DNA of 64,000 bases from an uncultured Paracoccaceae bacterium (GCA_947497065.1 CANMEQ010000003.1:62001-126000), one strand, 5' to 3'. Shown: positions 44,161 through 55,237, numbered from the stretch's first letter. A program made the numbers and translations. Notes: a model not told the origin generated them from the sequence alone.

Positions 44161-44898
44161 ATGACACAGAATGTCCCCAAAGCGACCTCCGAAACCGTCG
44201 CACAAGGCCCGAAAGTCTTTTCAGCCGCGAACGAATGGCTCGAGCATCAGCCCGCCGCCATCCGCATTGAATGGGCCCTCGAAAACCTTCCCCGCGACCA
44301 CGTGTTGTCGTCCAGCTTCGGCATCCAGTCCGCCGTGATGCTGCACATGATGACCCAGCAGATGCCCGACATCCCCGTGCTCTTGTTCGACACGGGCTAC
44401 CTCTTTCCGGAAACCTACCGGTTCATCGATGAGATGACAGAACGTCTCTCCTTGAACCTGCACGTGTTCCGCTCGGAAATGAGCACCGCCTGGCAAGAGG
44501 CGCGTTTTGGCCAGCTCTGGGAACAGGGCGAAGACGGCCTGAAAAAGTACAACAAAATCAACAAAGTTGAACCAATGCAGCGCGCGATGAGCTCGGTCGG
44601 TGCAGGCACATGGTACAGCGGCCTGCGCCGCGCCCAGTCAGACACACGTGCCGAACGCAAAATCCTTGAATTCCAACATGGCCGCGTGAAATTCCACCCC
44701 ATCGTGGATTGGTCTAACCGCGACATCCACATGTACCTCAAGGAATACGACCTGCCCTACCACCCCCTGTGGGACCAAGGCTACGTCAGCGTCGGCGACA
44801 CCCACACCACCTCCAAACTCGAAGACGGCATGCGCGAACAAGACACGCGCTTCTTCGGCCAAAACCGCGAATGCGGCCTGCACCTCGAGCAGTCCTAA
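44161..44898 (+). CDS. cysH: Phosphoadenylyl-sulfate (PAPS) reductase
   Basis: Thioredoxin-dependent reduction of PAPS to sulfite. The product is 245 residues from the ATG at 44161 (AGGAG upstream; the frame is open to 44077). The PP-loop-like [10 protein letters not shown] binds substrate, [11 protein letters not shown] is a conserved loop, and the catalytic cysteine is in the terminal ECGLH. The paired cysteines that hold the 4Fe-4S cluster of APS reductases are absent (KINKVEP instead of CCxxRKxEP), so the enzyme should be PAPS-specific, matching the APS kinase encoded upstream. Confidence 0.93.
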   Translation: MTQNVPKATSETVAQGPKVFSAANEWLEHQPAAIRIEWALENLPRDHVLSSSFGIQSAVMLHMMTQQMPDIPVLLFDTGYLFPETYRFIDEMTERLSLNLHVFRSEMSTAWQEARFGQLWEQGEDGLKKYNKINKVEPMQRAMSSVGAGTWYSGLRRAQSDTRAERKILEFQHGRVKFHPIVDWSNRDIHMYLKEYDLPYHPLWDQGYVSVGDTHTTSKLEDGMREQDTRFFGQNRECGLHLEQS

Positions 44899-44902
44899 AA
44901 CG

Positions 44903-44932
44903 AAAAACGGCGCGATACCCCGTATCGCGCCG
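44903..44932 (-). terminator. Terminator between cysH and the DUF1150 gene
   Basis: A perfect 11-bp stem CGGCGCGATAC / GTATCGCGCCG with a CCC loop. On the minus strand it is followed by TTTTTCG, so it primarily ends the hsp20-DUF1150 transcript; it probably also stops cysH. Confidence 0.88.
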
Positions 44933-44959
44933 CCCCATCCAAGCCGTTTAAAATAAAAT

Positions 44960-45184
44960 CTAATGCACCGTCACCGGTTGCATGTCGTTTTGCCGCGCCA
45001 GCACAAACGCCATCTCGCGTTCGGCCACCAAGGCCAGCTGCTGGCCTTCGCTGTCATGCACCGCAAACAGATGATCCAAATCACCTGCCGCCTCGCGCAC
45101 ATCGTCCGGCAAATCCGCCACATCGACAGACTTCACATAGACCACGCGGTCACTGTTCTCAGAAAAATTGTATTTCGTGTCCAT
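44960..45184 (-). CDS. DUF1150 family protein
   Basis: A 74-residue acidic protein (YVKSVDVADLPDDVREAAGDLDHLFAVHDSEG). DUF1150 is an alphaproteobacterial family that typically follows an Hsp20 gene; here it starts three bases after the hsp20 stop. Function unknown; co-expression in the heat-shock response is strongly suggested by the shared transcript. Confidence 0.88.
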   Translation of the reverse strand: MDTKYNFSENSDRVVYVKSVDVADLPDDVREAAGDLDHLFAVHDSEGQQLALVAEREMAFVLARQNDMQPVTVH

Positions 45185-45187
45185 GAC

Positions 45188-45601
45188 TTACCCTTTCCGA
45201 ATGTTGATCGTTTGTACCACAGTGTCGGGTACCGACCGTGTCAAATCTACGTGTAGCAATCCGTTTTCCATCAACGCCTCCCCCACATCGACCCCTTCGG
45301 CCAACACAAACGAGCGTTGAAATTGCCGTGCTGCGATCCCGCGATGCAAAAACACGCGGCCCTCGCTGTCGTCACTTTGCCGTCCACGGATCACCAGCTG
45401 GTTGTCTTCCACCGTGATCGCCAAATCACCTTCAGCAAACCCGGCCACCGCCAGCGTAATCCGATAAGACGTCGCGGACGTCTGTTCGATATTATAGGGG
45501 GGGTAACCCTCGTTGCCCGATTTGGCGGTGCGCTCCACCAGCCGTTCAAGCTCTTCAAACCCCAACAGGAACGGATGCGTCCCCAAAGTCAGCTTCGTCA
45601 T
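45188..45601 (-). CDS. Small heat-shock protein (Hsp20/IbpA type)
   Basis: ATP-independent holdase of 137 residues. The alpha-crystallin domain spans about 35-125 (PYNIEQTSATSYRITLAVAGF, LVIRGRQ, HRGIAARQFQRSFVL). The conserved A-x-x-x-N-G-L-L is present as ALMENGLLHVDL, followed by a short IRKG tail. It is first gene of the hsp20-DUF1150 operon with a sigma32-like promoter upstream. Confidence 0.94.
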   Translation of the reverse strand: MTKLTLGTHPFLLGFEELERLVERTAKSGNEGYPPYNIEQTSATSYRITLAVAGFAEGDLAITVEDNQLVIRGRQSDDSEGRVFLHRGIAARQFQRSFVLAEGVDVGEALMENGLLHVDLTRSVPDTVVQTINIRKG

Positions 45602-45665
45602 GCGACACGTCCTTCTATAAAGCGACAGTCAAAATACGGCCCCGTATACGGCAGCCATAGGAAAA

Positions 45666-45694
45666 ATATGGGGGGCATTGTCGCCATATGCAAG
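45666..45694 (-). promoter_or_regulatory. Sigma32 (RpoH)-type promoter of hsp20
   Basis: On the minus strand CTTGCA (45694-45689) is separated by about 15 bases from CCCCATAT (45673-45666), close to the heat-shock consensus CTTGAA / CCCCATNT. It lies about 65 bp before the hsp20 ATG. Confidence 0.75.
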
Positions 45695-45775
45695 CCCGCC
45701 ACGCATAGTTTCCCTTTGTGAAAAGCCCCTTAGCCCCTACATTAGGTGTCTCAGGTCACCAAACATGGATTCGCA

Positions 45776-45994
45776 ATGAACACCTCTGCCCGCATGGAAC
45801 AGCTCGAAGTTTTGCGCATCGAATTGGGCGTACTGCGTCAAGAACACCGCGACCTCGATGATGCGATCACAGCACTCGAAGCCACAGGGACCGCCGATAT
45901 GCTGACCGTCAAACGTCTCAAAAAGCAAAAGCTGGCCCTGAAAGACAAAATCAGCCTCCTCGAAGACCGCGTGACCCCCGATATCATCGCCTGA
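45776..45994 (+). CDS. YdcH-like DUF465 protein
   Basis: A 72-residue, fully helical protein with a heptad pattern (LRQEHRDLDDAITALEA, LTVKRLKKQKLALKDKISLLED), the DUF465/YdcH signature with the conserved K-R-L-K-K-x-K-L-x-L-K-D. Start at 45776, ten codons into the open frame. Divergent from hsp20 and 54 bp before purE. Function unknown. Confidence 0.85.
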   Translation: MNTSARMEQLEVLRIELGVLRQEHRDLDDAITALEATGTADMLTVKRLKKQKLALKDKISLLEDRVTPDIIA

Positions 45995-46048
45995 TTGCAC
46001 ACCGCAAACAGCGCGTTATAAAGCCCTCTCAAGATGAAAGGCGCGATT

Positions 46049-46546
46049 ATGACCTCCCCTACCACTCCCTCCGTTGGCATTATCATGGGCAGCCAATCCG
46101 ACTGGCCCACCATGCGCGAAGCCGCCACTGTGCTGGACGAGCTGGGGATCGCCTATGAGGCCAAAATCGTCTCTGCCCACCGCACGCCCGACCGCCTGTG
46201 GTCTTACGGCAAAACTGCGGCCGAACGTGGCCTGCAAGTGATCATCGCTGGCGCCGGTGGTGCGGCGCACCTGCCCGGCATGATGGCGTCGAAAACCCGC
46301 ATTCCCGTCGTGGGCGTGCCGGTGCAAACCAAGGCCCTCTCCGGCGTCGACAGCCTCTATTCCATCGTGCAAATGCCCAAAGGGTTCCCCGTGGCCACCA
46401 TGGCCATTGGTGCGGCTGGGGCCGCCAACGCAGGCCTCATGGCCGCAGGCATCCTCGCCCTCCAAGACCCCGCCCTCGCCGACCGCCTCGACACCTGGCG
46501 CGACGCCCTGTCCGCCTCCATTCCAGATGAGCCCAAAGATGACTGA
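46049..46546 (+). CDS. purE: N5-carboxyaminoimidazole ribonucleotide mutase
   Basis: De novo purine synthesis: converts N5-CAIR to CAIR. It is 165 residues from the ATG at 46049, which follows AAAGGCG; an in-frame ATG five codons earlier is less likely. The glycine-rich [10 protein letters not shown] and SAHRTPDRL motifs, and [14 protein letters not shown], are class I PurE signatures. Overlaps purK by eight bases. Confidence 0.96.
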   Translation: MTSPTTPSVGIIMGSQSDWPTMREAATVLDELGIAYEAKIVSAHRTPDRLWSYGKTAAERGLQVIIAGAGGAAHLPGMMASKTRIPVVGVPVQTKALSGVDSLYSIVQMPKGFPVATMAIGAAGAANAGLMAAGILALQDPALADRLDTWRDALSASIPDEPKDD

Positions 46547-47612
46547 ACCTCTCAAATCCGGCGCAACAATCGGTATCTTGGGCGGTGGCCAATTGGGCCG
46601 CATGCTCTCCGTCGCGGCCTCCCGTCTTGGCTTCAAAACCTGCATCTTCGAGCCGGGCGCCGATTGCCCCGCCTCCCACGTGGCCAACTACCACATGAAA
46701 GCGGGCTACGATGACATCGACGCGCTGACCAAATTCGCGCAGTCCTGCGATGTCATCACCTATGAATTCGAAAACATCCCTACCGAAGCGCTCGACACGA
46801 TCGAGGCCATCACCCCGATCCACCCCAACCGCGAAGCCCTCGCCACCTCCCAGGATCGGTTCTTCGAGAAAAACTTCCTTACCCGTATCGGCCTGCAAAC
46901 CGCGCCCTATGCCGCCGTGGAAGACGCCGAAACCTTGGAACAGGCCATCGACCAGATCGGCACACCTGCCATTCTGAAAACCCGCCGCATGGGCTACGAC
47001 GGCAAAGGCCAGTCCCGCCTGATGTCACCGGATGACGCGACCCAAGCCATCACCGACATGGCCGGCGCGCAGGCCGTCTATGAGGGGTTCATCGACTTCA
47101 CCCACGAAGTCTCCGTCATCGGCACCCGCAGCATCGATGGCCAAATCTCGTGTTTTGATCCGGGCGAAAACGTGCACCAGAACGGTATCTTGCACACCAC
47201 CACCGTGCCCGCGAAACTCACCCCCAGCCAACGCACCGATGCTGTGTTGCTCACCGCCAATATCCTGAATGCGCTCGATTATGTCGGCACCATGGGCGTC
47301 GAGCTCTTCGTCACGCCCACGGGCCTGATCGTCAATGAAATCGCCCCGCGCGTTCACAATTCCGGCCACTGGACCCAGCAAGGCTGCACCGTAGACCAGT
47401 TCGAACAGCACATCCGCGCCATCGCCGGCTGGCCTTTGGGCGACGGCAGCCGCCACTCCAACGTGGTCATGGAAAACCTGATCGGCAACGACGTGGACCG
47501 TATCCCAGAGATCGCAAAAACAACCACGGCGATCCACCTCTACGGCAAAGCCGAAGCCAAAGAGGGCCGCAAAATGGGCCACATCAACACGGTCACAGGC
47601 CCCGCAACCTAA
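46539..47612 (+). CDS. purK: N5-carboxyaminoimidazole ribonucleotide synthase
   Basis: ATP-grasp enzyme that carboxylates aminoimidazole ribonucleotide with bicarbonate. It is 357 residues. N-terminal [15 protein letters not shown]-grasp [11 protein letters not shown] and VEFF-like GVELFVT, and the metal-binding [14 protein letters not shown] are present. Start overlaps the purE end, so it is translationally coupled. PurE and PurK act in sequence. Confidence 0.97.
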   Translation: MTEPLKSGATIGILGGGQLGRMLSVAASRLGFKTCIFEPGADCPASHVANYHMKAGYDDIDALTKFAQSCDVITYEFENIPTEALDTIEAITPIHPNREALATSQDRFFEKNFLTRIGLQTAPYAAVEDAETLEQAIDQIGTPAILKTRRMGYDGKGQSRLMSPDDATQAITDMAGAQAVYEGFIDFTHEVSVIGTRSIDGQISCFDPGENVHQNGILHTTTVPAKLTPSQRTDAVLLTANILNALDYVGTMGVELFVTPTGLIVNEIAPRVHNSGHWTQQGCTVDQFEQHIRAIAGWPLGDGSRHSNVVMENLIGNDVDRIPEIAKTTTAIHLYGKAEAKEGRKMGHINTVTGPAT

Positions 47613-47621
47613 ACCGCGCGG

Positions 47622-48356
47622 CTACTGCAACCCAAACATGACCCCGCCCAACGACAGGTCGGGGTCAAACGCACCAGTTTCAATGAACGTCATCACCTGA
47701 CGCATCACCAACGGGTTGTTCATCATAAATGTATGGGTCACCGGCAACACCAAATGCGCGGCCATCCCGTCCAGATGCGTCGATGCCACAGACACTTTGC
47801 CATCATCGGGCCCTTCGATCAGGCTGGAATAATAGGCATTCAACGTGCGGTCCCCCGCCACGATCCCCAGCTCGCCCCCCTGCCACGGCAGGCTCAACGC
47901 AGCCCCGCGGTGGTCCACCTCTTCGGTCCCCAGTTCCATGCCCGCCGGGCCATTCACCCAAACGAACGGCTCCAGATCGCCGAAAATATCCACCAATTCC
48001 GACCCCCCATTCGGCGGCCCCAGCATCACAACGCGACCCAACAATTCAGGCTGCTCATTGGCCAGATAAACCCGCACCAAAATGCCCCCCATCGAATGGG
48101 TCACAAAATGCACGGTCCTGTTCCCGCACGCCGCCACAGCCTGCGGCACATTCTGCTGCACCAACGTCTCGATATCCGCACTCGTCGACGGATACCCTTC
48201 ATTGACCACCAAATACCCCTCGGCCTCCAGCAACTCCTGCAACGGCAAAAACGACGTCTCCGTCCGTGCAAGCCCATGCAGCATCACAACACACTCCTCG
48301 GCCAAAACAGCCAAAGGCGCGCACGCCAAAACAAGGGTCAGTAAAAAACGTTTCAT
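47622..48356 (-). CDS. Exported alpha/beta hydrolase (lipase-like)
   Basis: A 244-residue precursor with a signal peptide ending VLA at about residue 19. [14 protein letters not shown] is the oxyanion-hole HG motif, and [10 protein letters not shown] holds the nucleophilic serine (GHSxG variant T-H-S-M-G). A histidine in LPVTHTFMM is the probable third member of the triad. Resembles periplasmic triacylglycerol-lipase-like hydrolases; substrate unknown. Converges on purK. Confidence 0.85.
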   Translation of the reverse strand: MKRFLLTLVLACAPLAVLAEECVVMLHGLARTETSFLPLQELLEAEGYLVVNEGYPSTSADIETLVQQNVPQAVAACGNRTVHFVTHSMGGILVRVYLANEQPELLGRVVMLGPPNGGSELVDIFGDLEPFVWVNGPAGMELGTEEVDHRGAALSLPWQGGELGIVAGDRTLNAYYSSLIEGPDDGKVSVASTHLDGMAAHLVLPVTHTFMMNNPLVMRQVMTFIETGAFDPDLSLGGVMFGLQ

Positions 48357-48444
48357 CCCGCCAACATAATCGCTTTGCTCAAAATAATAAGGCCCGACTT
48401 GCCTAACCCTTGCCTGACCTTACGGCCCGGTCCAAATTGGCCCC

Positions 48445-48891
48445 ATGAAACACCCCATCCGCCTCGCCGTCCGCGGCATCATCCTGAACGAAAACCGTCT
48501 TCTTTTGGTAAACGCCTACCCATCACGCGGCGACCTCTGGTGCGCCCCGGGCGGCGGTGCCGAACTGCACCAAAGCCTGCCAGACAATCTCGCCCGCGAA
48601 ATATTCGAAGAAACGGGCCTCACCGTGTCCGTCGGCGCCCCCTGCCTCACCAATGAATTTCATGCCCCAAACGGCACCTTCCACCAGGTGGAAATCTTCT
48701 TTCGCTGCATCCTCGAAAGCGGCCAAATCGATGACACATGGCAAGACCCCGAAAACGTCGTCTCCATGCGCCGCTGGGTCACCCGCCAAGAGTGCGAGGC
48801 GCTCCAAATCCGCCCCAAATCCCTCGCCGCCGTCGCATGGGGCGACCCAGAAGCCCCCTCCTACGACCCGCTCGAGCCGATCATTCCCTAA
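48445..48891 (+). CDS. Nudix hydrolase
   Basis: A 148-residue single Nudix domain. The Nudix box reads G-x5-Q-x7-REIFEETGL: the catalytic REUxEE core is intact, but the first glutamate of the consensus is Gln (GGAELHQSL). Sizes and surroundings do not indicate the substrate (nucleoside diphosphate derivatives in general). Divergent from the lipase-like gene and convergent with groEL. Confidence 0.88.
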   Translation: MKHPIRLAVRGIILNENRLLLVNAYPSRGDLWCAPGGGAELHQSLPDNLAREIFEETGLTVSVGAPCLTNEFHAPNGTFHQVEIFFRCILESGQIDDTWQDPENVVSMRRWVTRQECEALQIRPKSLAAVAWGDPEAPSYDPLEPIIP

Positions 48892-48921
48892 CGCCGCCCC
48901 AAACAGTGCCGCCTAAAACGG

Positions 48922-48952
48922 AAAAAGGGCGGCCCGCGTGGGACCGCCCTTT
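48922..48952 (-). terminator. Bidirectional terminator groEL / Nudix gene
   Basis: AAAGGGCGG / CCGCCCTTT stem with A-runs on the left and T's on the right. On the minus strand it is followed by TTTTTCCG and ends groESL; on the plus strand it ends the Nudix gene. Confidence 0.88.
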
Positions 48953-49038
48953 CTGTGCCGATGTCCGGTCTTAGCTCTCATCGTTTCTTGCGAAACGACT
49001 GCCGCCAAGCTGCGGACGTCGAAACCAGTGGTTTCGAC

Positions 49039-50694
<1,656 letters not shown>

Positions 50695-50733
50695 TTAAAT
50701 TCTTGTTATCGCGATTAAAAATGGGGCGTCCGC

Positions 50734-51021
50734 TTAGGACAGCTTACCCATGATGTCGCTTTCTTTCATGATCAACAGCTCTTCGCCGTCAACAGTCACC
50801 TCAGTGCCGGACCATTTGCCGAACAGGATGCGGTCGCCAGCAGCAACAGCCATTGCGATCAACTCGCCGTTGTCCTTGCGGGCGCCTTCGCCAACAGAAA
50901 CAACTTCGCCTTCAGACGGCTTTTCTTTAGCAGTGTCAGGGATGATCAAACCGCCAGCGGTCTTTTCTTCGCCTTCTACGCGGCGCACAAGCACGCGATC
51001 GTGAAGCGGTGTAAAAGCCAT
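50734..51021 (-). CDS. groS: Co-chaperonin GroES
   Basis: 10-kDa lid of the GroEL cage, 95 residues. [27 protein letters not shown] contains the mobile loop, and [22 protein letters not shown] the C-terminal beta-strands. First gene of groESL with a CIRCE operator in its leader. Confidence 0.99.
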   Translation of the reverse strand: MAFTPLHDRVLVRRVEGEEKTAGGLIIPDTAKEKPSEGEVVSVGEGARKDNGELIAMAVAAGDRILFGKWSGTEVTVDGEELLIMKESDIMGKLS

Positions 51022-51053
51022 ATCAGTAGCTCCTTAGCTTTATCATTTCAGGT

Positions 51054-51075
51054 TAGCCTCACCTTCGGGAGGCTA
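51054..51075 (-). promoter_or_regulatory. 5'-leader hairpin of groESL
   Basis: TAGCCTC / GAGGCTA with an 8-base loop, directly adjoining CIRCE on the groES side. In the mRNA it would form a hairpin about 30 bases before the groES ATG; possible stability or thermosensor element. Confidence 0.55.
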
Positions 51076-51102
51076 TTATCACTCACCACATGCGAGTGAT
51101 AA
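51076..51102. promoter_or_regulatory. CIRCE operator (HrcA binding site) of groESL
   Basis: TTATCACTC-N9-GAGTGATAA, a perfect 9-bp inverted repeat matching the CIRCE consensus TTAGCACTC-N9-GAGTGCTAA except for a symmetrical G-to-T/C-to-A change. It lies just downstream of the predicted promoter, as expected for HrcA repression. Confidence 0.93.
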
Positions 51103-51109
51103 CGCAGAA

Positions 51110-51138
51110 CAGGTAGGCAAGCGAAACGAATGAGTCAA
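51110..51138 (-). promoter_or_regulatory. Predicted vegetative promoter of groESL
   Basis: On the minus strand TTGACT (51138-51133), 17 bases, TACCTG (51115-51110). Transcription would start at the edge of CIRCE. Confidence 0.65.
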
Positions 51139-51296
51139 CATGATTGATCGAAGTTTTTGCCCCGTAAACTCGCGAAAGACAAAACGCCCTGAAAACCCAA
51201 CAGAAATTGAAACAATCACCACCAACATGTCGGTCGTGCTCACCCCATCAAAGCAAGGAAAGATCTGATTTTTCGAAGCGCAGAAGCGTTGAACCG

Positions 51297-53357
51297 CTAG
51301 GATGCCTGGGCAACATCTCTCTCATCAATCACGGCGCGCAACTCCGAATGACACAGCGGGAACCCAAAATAAAATCCCTGAACCGAGCTACAGTTTTCAC
51401 TGCGCAAAAACTCGAGCTCGCGCTCAACCTCGACGCCTTCCGCCAACACCGGGATATCCAAGGCCACGCCAAGTAACATGATCGCCCGAACGATGGCGGC
51501 CCTTTGTTCGTTCTCGTGAACATCGCTCACGAAACTACGATCGATCTTAATTTTATCGAACGGAAACGCCTGCAACATGGACAATGAAGAGTAGCCCGTC
51601 CCGAAATCATCCATTGCGATTTTCACACCAATATCTTTGAGCCGGTACATAACCGTCTGCGTATGGGCCAAATCGTCAATCATGCTGGCTTCGGTGATTT
51701 CCAACTCTAGCTGCTTCGCATCCAACCCGGTCTCTGCCAATATATCTGCAACCTTCTCGCAAAACATAGGTTGCACCAATTGCTGGGGGGCCACGTTTAC
51801 GGCGATTGTGTATTCAGCCGGCCAAGTCGCCGCCTCGACACAGGCCGTCCGCAGCACCCAAAGACCGATCTCTCGAATAGCTCCCGTTTCTTCAGCCAGC
51901 GGTATGAACACCCCAGGCGACACGCGACCGCGCGTCGGGTGGTTCCAGCGCAATAAGGCCTCAAAGCCTACGGGTTCGAGTGACGTCAGGCTGTTTTGCA
52001 TTTGATATGCCAGTTCGAACTCACCGTTTTGCAGCGCGTTCCGCAGATCGTGGATCAAAAGAACACGATCATGGTTTTGCTGATCGATCTCCTCATTGAA
52101 ATGATAAATCCGACAGTCATCCCCGTCAGACTTCGCCCGCTGCATCGCCATGCTCGAGCGATGCAATATCTCATCAAGATCGCGCCCATCCTCCACCGAA
52201 TTGGCAATCCCAATGGACGCACCCACGGTGATCGCAAGAGCGTCGATTTCAATAGGCATAACGACCAAAGCATGTAGCCGTTCGGCAAAAGCGGTCACCT
52301 GCTCGATACGGCGAAAACCGCTTTTCACCGCAACAAATTCATCCCCACCGGTCCGGGCGATGAACTCCCCGCCCCCCACCGTTGATGAGAAGCGCGAGGC
52401 AATGGTCGACAAAACAGCATCGCCCACAAGGTAGCCATGCACATCATTCACCTGTTTAAACTGGCCTAAATCAATCGTCAGGACAGCGACACGTTCCAGC
52501 ACGTCATCGTCCATCCGCTGTCCAATCTCACCAATCTTTTGGATCAACCGCATACGGTTTGGCAGGCCCGTCAACGGATCATGCAGCGCCGCGAACGACA
52601 AGCGCCCCAAAGCCTCGGTTTCAAGGTTCGTTTCGATACAAAACGACGCAAATCCAACCAGATACAAAACACAGGCCACAGACATCACAAACGCCCCAAA
52701 TGCCGTTTCAGACACGGTCGCAGGGGGCACTTCAATGCCCATGTCGAACAAAATCGTAAAGGACGTCATCCCCGTAAAATGGGTGGCACAAATCGCCAAA
52801 ATTGTGAAAACACTGCCAAAGAACCACCGGTTCCTGCTCGGCCACGACAAGATAAGCTGGTGCGACACAGCACCAAAAGCCCCACCCAAAAGGACCGAGG
52901 CCCAAATCCGGCTCGGCTCCCACAAAAGCTCCCCAGGAATGATGAAAGACATCATGCCAATGTAATGCATGGCCGCAACCGACAAACCGAACAATGCGCC
53001 ACTCACAACAGACCGCAACAGCCCTTTGAAAAACGCCAAAGCGGTGTGCGCCGCCAAAACCCCAACCATCGCCACCACCAATGAAATAACGGTCAGCGTC
53101 GGCTCAAAACTGTGATCAAACCCCGGGTCATACGATAGCATTGCCAAAAAATGGGTCGACCAGATCGTGGTCCCACCAATGATACTGGACAACCCCAGTT
53201 GAAACCATTTTCGGATCCCTGATGCATTCATCATGCGCAGCAAAAGCAGCGCATTTAGCACAGCCCCAATGACACAGGTCGTGACGGCCAGCGCCAGCAA
53301 ACCAAGGTCGTGCTCTAAGACAATACAATCAATAATGCGGTACATGTTTTCCAACAA
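51297..53357 (-). CDS. MHYT-GGDEF-EAL cyclic-di-GMP protein
   Basis: 686-residue membrane protein. Residues about 1-240 hold seven helices with MHYT-type motifs THFLAM, MHYIGM and THFTGM, proposed to bind copper and sense gases. The GGDEF domain (about 255-415) has an intact RTGGDEF active site. The EAL domain (about 430-680) keeps GFEALLRW, ITEASMID, MDDFGTGYSSL, IKIDRSFV and AEGVE. Both cyclase and phosphodiesterase sites look functional. Affects motility/biofilm switching in general. Monocistronic, downstream end faces the groES promoter region. Confidence 0.93.
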   Translation of the reverse strand: MLENMYRIIDCIVLEHDLGLLALAVTTCVIGAVLNALLLLRMMNASGIRKWFQLGLSSIIGGTTIWSTHFLAMLSYDPGFDHSFEPTLTVISLVVAMVGVLAAHTALAFFKGLLRSVVSGALFGLSVAAMHYIGMMSFIIPGELLWEPSRIWASVLLGGAFGAVSHQLILSWPSRNRWFFGSVFTILAICATHFTGMTSFTILFDMGIEVPPATVSETAFGAFVMSVACVLYLVGFASFCIETNLETEALGRLSFAALHDPLTGLPNRMRLIQKIGEIGQRMDDDVLERVAVLTIDLGQFKQVNDVHGYLVGDAVLSTIASRFSSTVGGGEFIARTGGDEFVAVKSGFRRIEQVTAFAERLHALVVMPIEIDALAITVGASIGIANSVEDGRDLDEILHRSSMAMQRAKSDGDDCRIYHFNEEIDQQNHDRVLLIHDLRNALQNGEFELAYQMQNSLTSLEPVGFEALLRWNHPTRGRVSPGVFIPLAEETGAIREIGLWVLRTACVEAATWPAEYTIAVNVAPQQLVQPMFCEKVADILAETGLDAKQLELEITEASMIDDLAHTQTVMYRLKDIGVKIAMDDFGTGYSSLSMLQAFPFDKIKIDRSFVSDVHENEQRAAIVRAIMLLGVALDIPVLAEGVEVERELEFLRSENCSSVQGFYFGFPLCHSELRAVIDERDVAQAS

Positions 53358-53512
53358 TCTGGTATCGGTTCAAACCTGAATGCCATGCAGATTGTTAAAG
53401 CTACCCTACCAAGGCGAAACTTTCTTTCGGCGCCCCCTTGCGCATTGAAACGCAATGCTTTTCCATGTCTCATCACACTGCATGCTCCCCTCCAACGCGC
53501 CCCGGAAAGTCC

Positions 53513-54502
53513 ATGATGCTCCGTATTTTAACCATCGCAGCCCTATCGATTCTGCCCCTCATGGTGCAGGCCCAATGCAGCGCGGCGGATGTCACCACAT
53601 GGCTGCCCGCCGCCGACCAAGCCGCCTTGCAGGCGCGCGTCGAAAACACGGCCTACGGTCAGGGCGTCTATTGGCAGGCCGAAAAGCAGGGCACGTCCAT
53701 GGCCATCATCGGCACAATGCACCTGCCAGACCCGCGTCATGCGGCCCTGCTGTCGCGCGTTCAGAACCGCCTAGATCGCTCAGATCTCGTCTTGGTCGAA
53801 GCCACCTTGGACGACCAAAGCGATATGCAACGCCACATGGCCAACACCCCCGATCTTATCGCAATCACCACCGGCCCTACCCTGCCCGAATTGCTGGATG
53901 ATGCCACATGGGCAGCCCTACGCGACACCGCCAAAGCCCGCGGCCTGCCCGCCTTCATCGCCGCCAAAATGCAGCCTTGGTTCTTGGCGTTAACCCTGTC
54001 CGTGCCCCCCTGCGCCATGACGGCAATGACCTCCGGCGAACAGGGCCTCGACGGGCTGATCATGGAACACGCCCTCGCCCGCAACATCCCCCTCACCCCG
54101 CTCGAGCCATGGGAAAACATGCTGGCCCTGCTCAGCTCCGGCACGCAAGCCGAACAGCTCGATGCCCTCCGGATGAGCGCCATCCCCGCCGACGTCCAAG
54201 ACGCGATCCTTTCAACGGTGGTTAATGCGTATTTTGAGGGAAATATGGCGCTCGGCTGGCACCTGAGCTTCTTTCTTGGCGACTACGCCCCCAACGTGCC
54301 CCCCGAAGTCTACGACGCCCAAATGGCCGAAATGGAACAGCAACTTTTGGTCGACAGAAACCGCGCATGGATGCCCGTGATCGAAACCGCCGCCCGCACC
54401 TATGATAATGTCTTCATCGCCTTCGGCGCCGCACATCTCATCGGTGAAAACGGCATCTTGCGTCTGCTCGAAAACACCGGTTGGACCATCACACCACTCT
54501 AG
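53513..54502 (+). CDS. TraB/GumN-family exported protein
   Basis: 329-residue precursor with a signal peptide (LRILTIAALSILPLMVQAQ, about 3-21). The TraB-type motif IGTMHLPD near residue 62 and the second conserved GAAHLIGENGIL near 307 supply the histidines of the putative metalloprotease fold. GumN/TraB proteins are poorly characterised; role unknown. The frame is open to 53438, but MMLRIL at 53513 begins the signal peptide behind GGAAAG. Divergent from the c-di-GMP gene. Confidence 0.88.
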   Translation: MMLRILTIAALSILPLMVQAQCSAADVTTWLPAADQAALQARVENTAYGQGVYWQAEKQGTSMAIIGTMHLPDPRHAALLSRVQNRLDRSDLVLVEATLDDQSDMQRHMANTPDLIAITTGPTLPELLDDATWAALRDTAKARGLPAFIAAKMQPWFLALTLSVPPCAMTAMTSGEQGLDGLIMEHALARNIPLTPLEPWENMLALLSSGTQAEQLDALRMSAIPADVQDAILSTVVNAYFEGNMALGWHLSFFLGDYAPNVPPEVYDAQMAEMEQQLLVDRNRAWMPVIETAARTYDNVFIAFGAAHLIGENGILRLLENTGWTITPL

Positions 54503-54513
54503 CGCGCCCGCCG

Positions 54514-55161
54514 CTAAACATCACCCCAATGGGCCAATCCCGCCTGTCCAGCCTCGGTCAGCCCGTAAACCCCGCGTTCAACCCGCGTAAACCAGCCATA
54601 ATGATCATCCGCCATGATCCGCGTGGCGCTTGGCACCTCGGCCCATTCCGCAACCTTCGCGCCCTTGCTCGGCCCATGCACCGCCAAAAATCGCGCGCAT
54701 TTCAGCGCATCCTGCCGGTATCCGGTGACAATCCCATGGCGCGTGGCCCCGCCCTCATTGGGGTCCCCCTCCAACCGGTCAAACGCCCGCAACATCGCCT
54801 TCTTTTTCTTCTTCACCTTGCGCGCCGCATAGGGCCCCGGATCAGCCAAAGCCTCAACAAACCCGTCGCGCAACCGCACAGTCAGCACGCCCAACCCCAA
54901 CCGCCGCGCCATCTTCACATTGTTGCGCAACGCCTTGGTTTTGCCCCCCGCAGGCACCGCCACATAAACATCGTCGGTCACCGCCAACCGCTCGATGCCC
55001 TGATGAAACAAGGCCAGCGAAAACCCCAGCTTTAGCTCCACCACAACCATATCATCGCCGCGCACGCCAACCACATCCGCAGCCCCCACCTCCCCCTTCA
55101 CGTCAAACCCTTGGCGCGTCAGATAGGCTTTCACCGGTGCATATAATTCCGCTTCTTTCAT
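54514..55161 (-). CDS. DUF2161 putative PD-(D/E)XK phosphodiesterase
   Basis: A 215-residue cytosolic protein. GEVGAADVVGVRGDDMVVVELKLG (about 24-47) fits the PD-(D/E)xK core with D and E-x-K, and SLALFHQGIERL is a following conserved helix. The C-terminal part (about 135-210) resembles a winged helix (HGPSKGAKVAEW, GLTEAGQAGL). A DNA nuclease or structural role is possible; no context for a restriction system is present. Start at 55161 (MKEAELYAPV) with GGGGG upstream. Confidence 0.82.
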   Translation of the reverse strand: MKEAELYAPVKAYLTRQGFDVKGEVGAADVVGVRGDDMVVVELKLGFSLALFHQGIERLAVTDDVYVAVPAGGKTKALRNNVKMARRLGLGVLTVRLRDGFVEALADPGPYAARKVKKKKKAMLRAFDRLEGDPNEGGATRHGIVTGYRQDALKCARFLAVHGPSKGAKVAEWAEVPSATRIMADDHYGWFTRVERGVYGLTEAGQAGLAHWGDV

Positions 55162-55237
55162 AGCCCCCATCATGCGCAGCACGGGCGCGCACTACAACCA
55201 CATTGGAACAAAACCAAACCCAAACACGTTGATCTGC

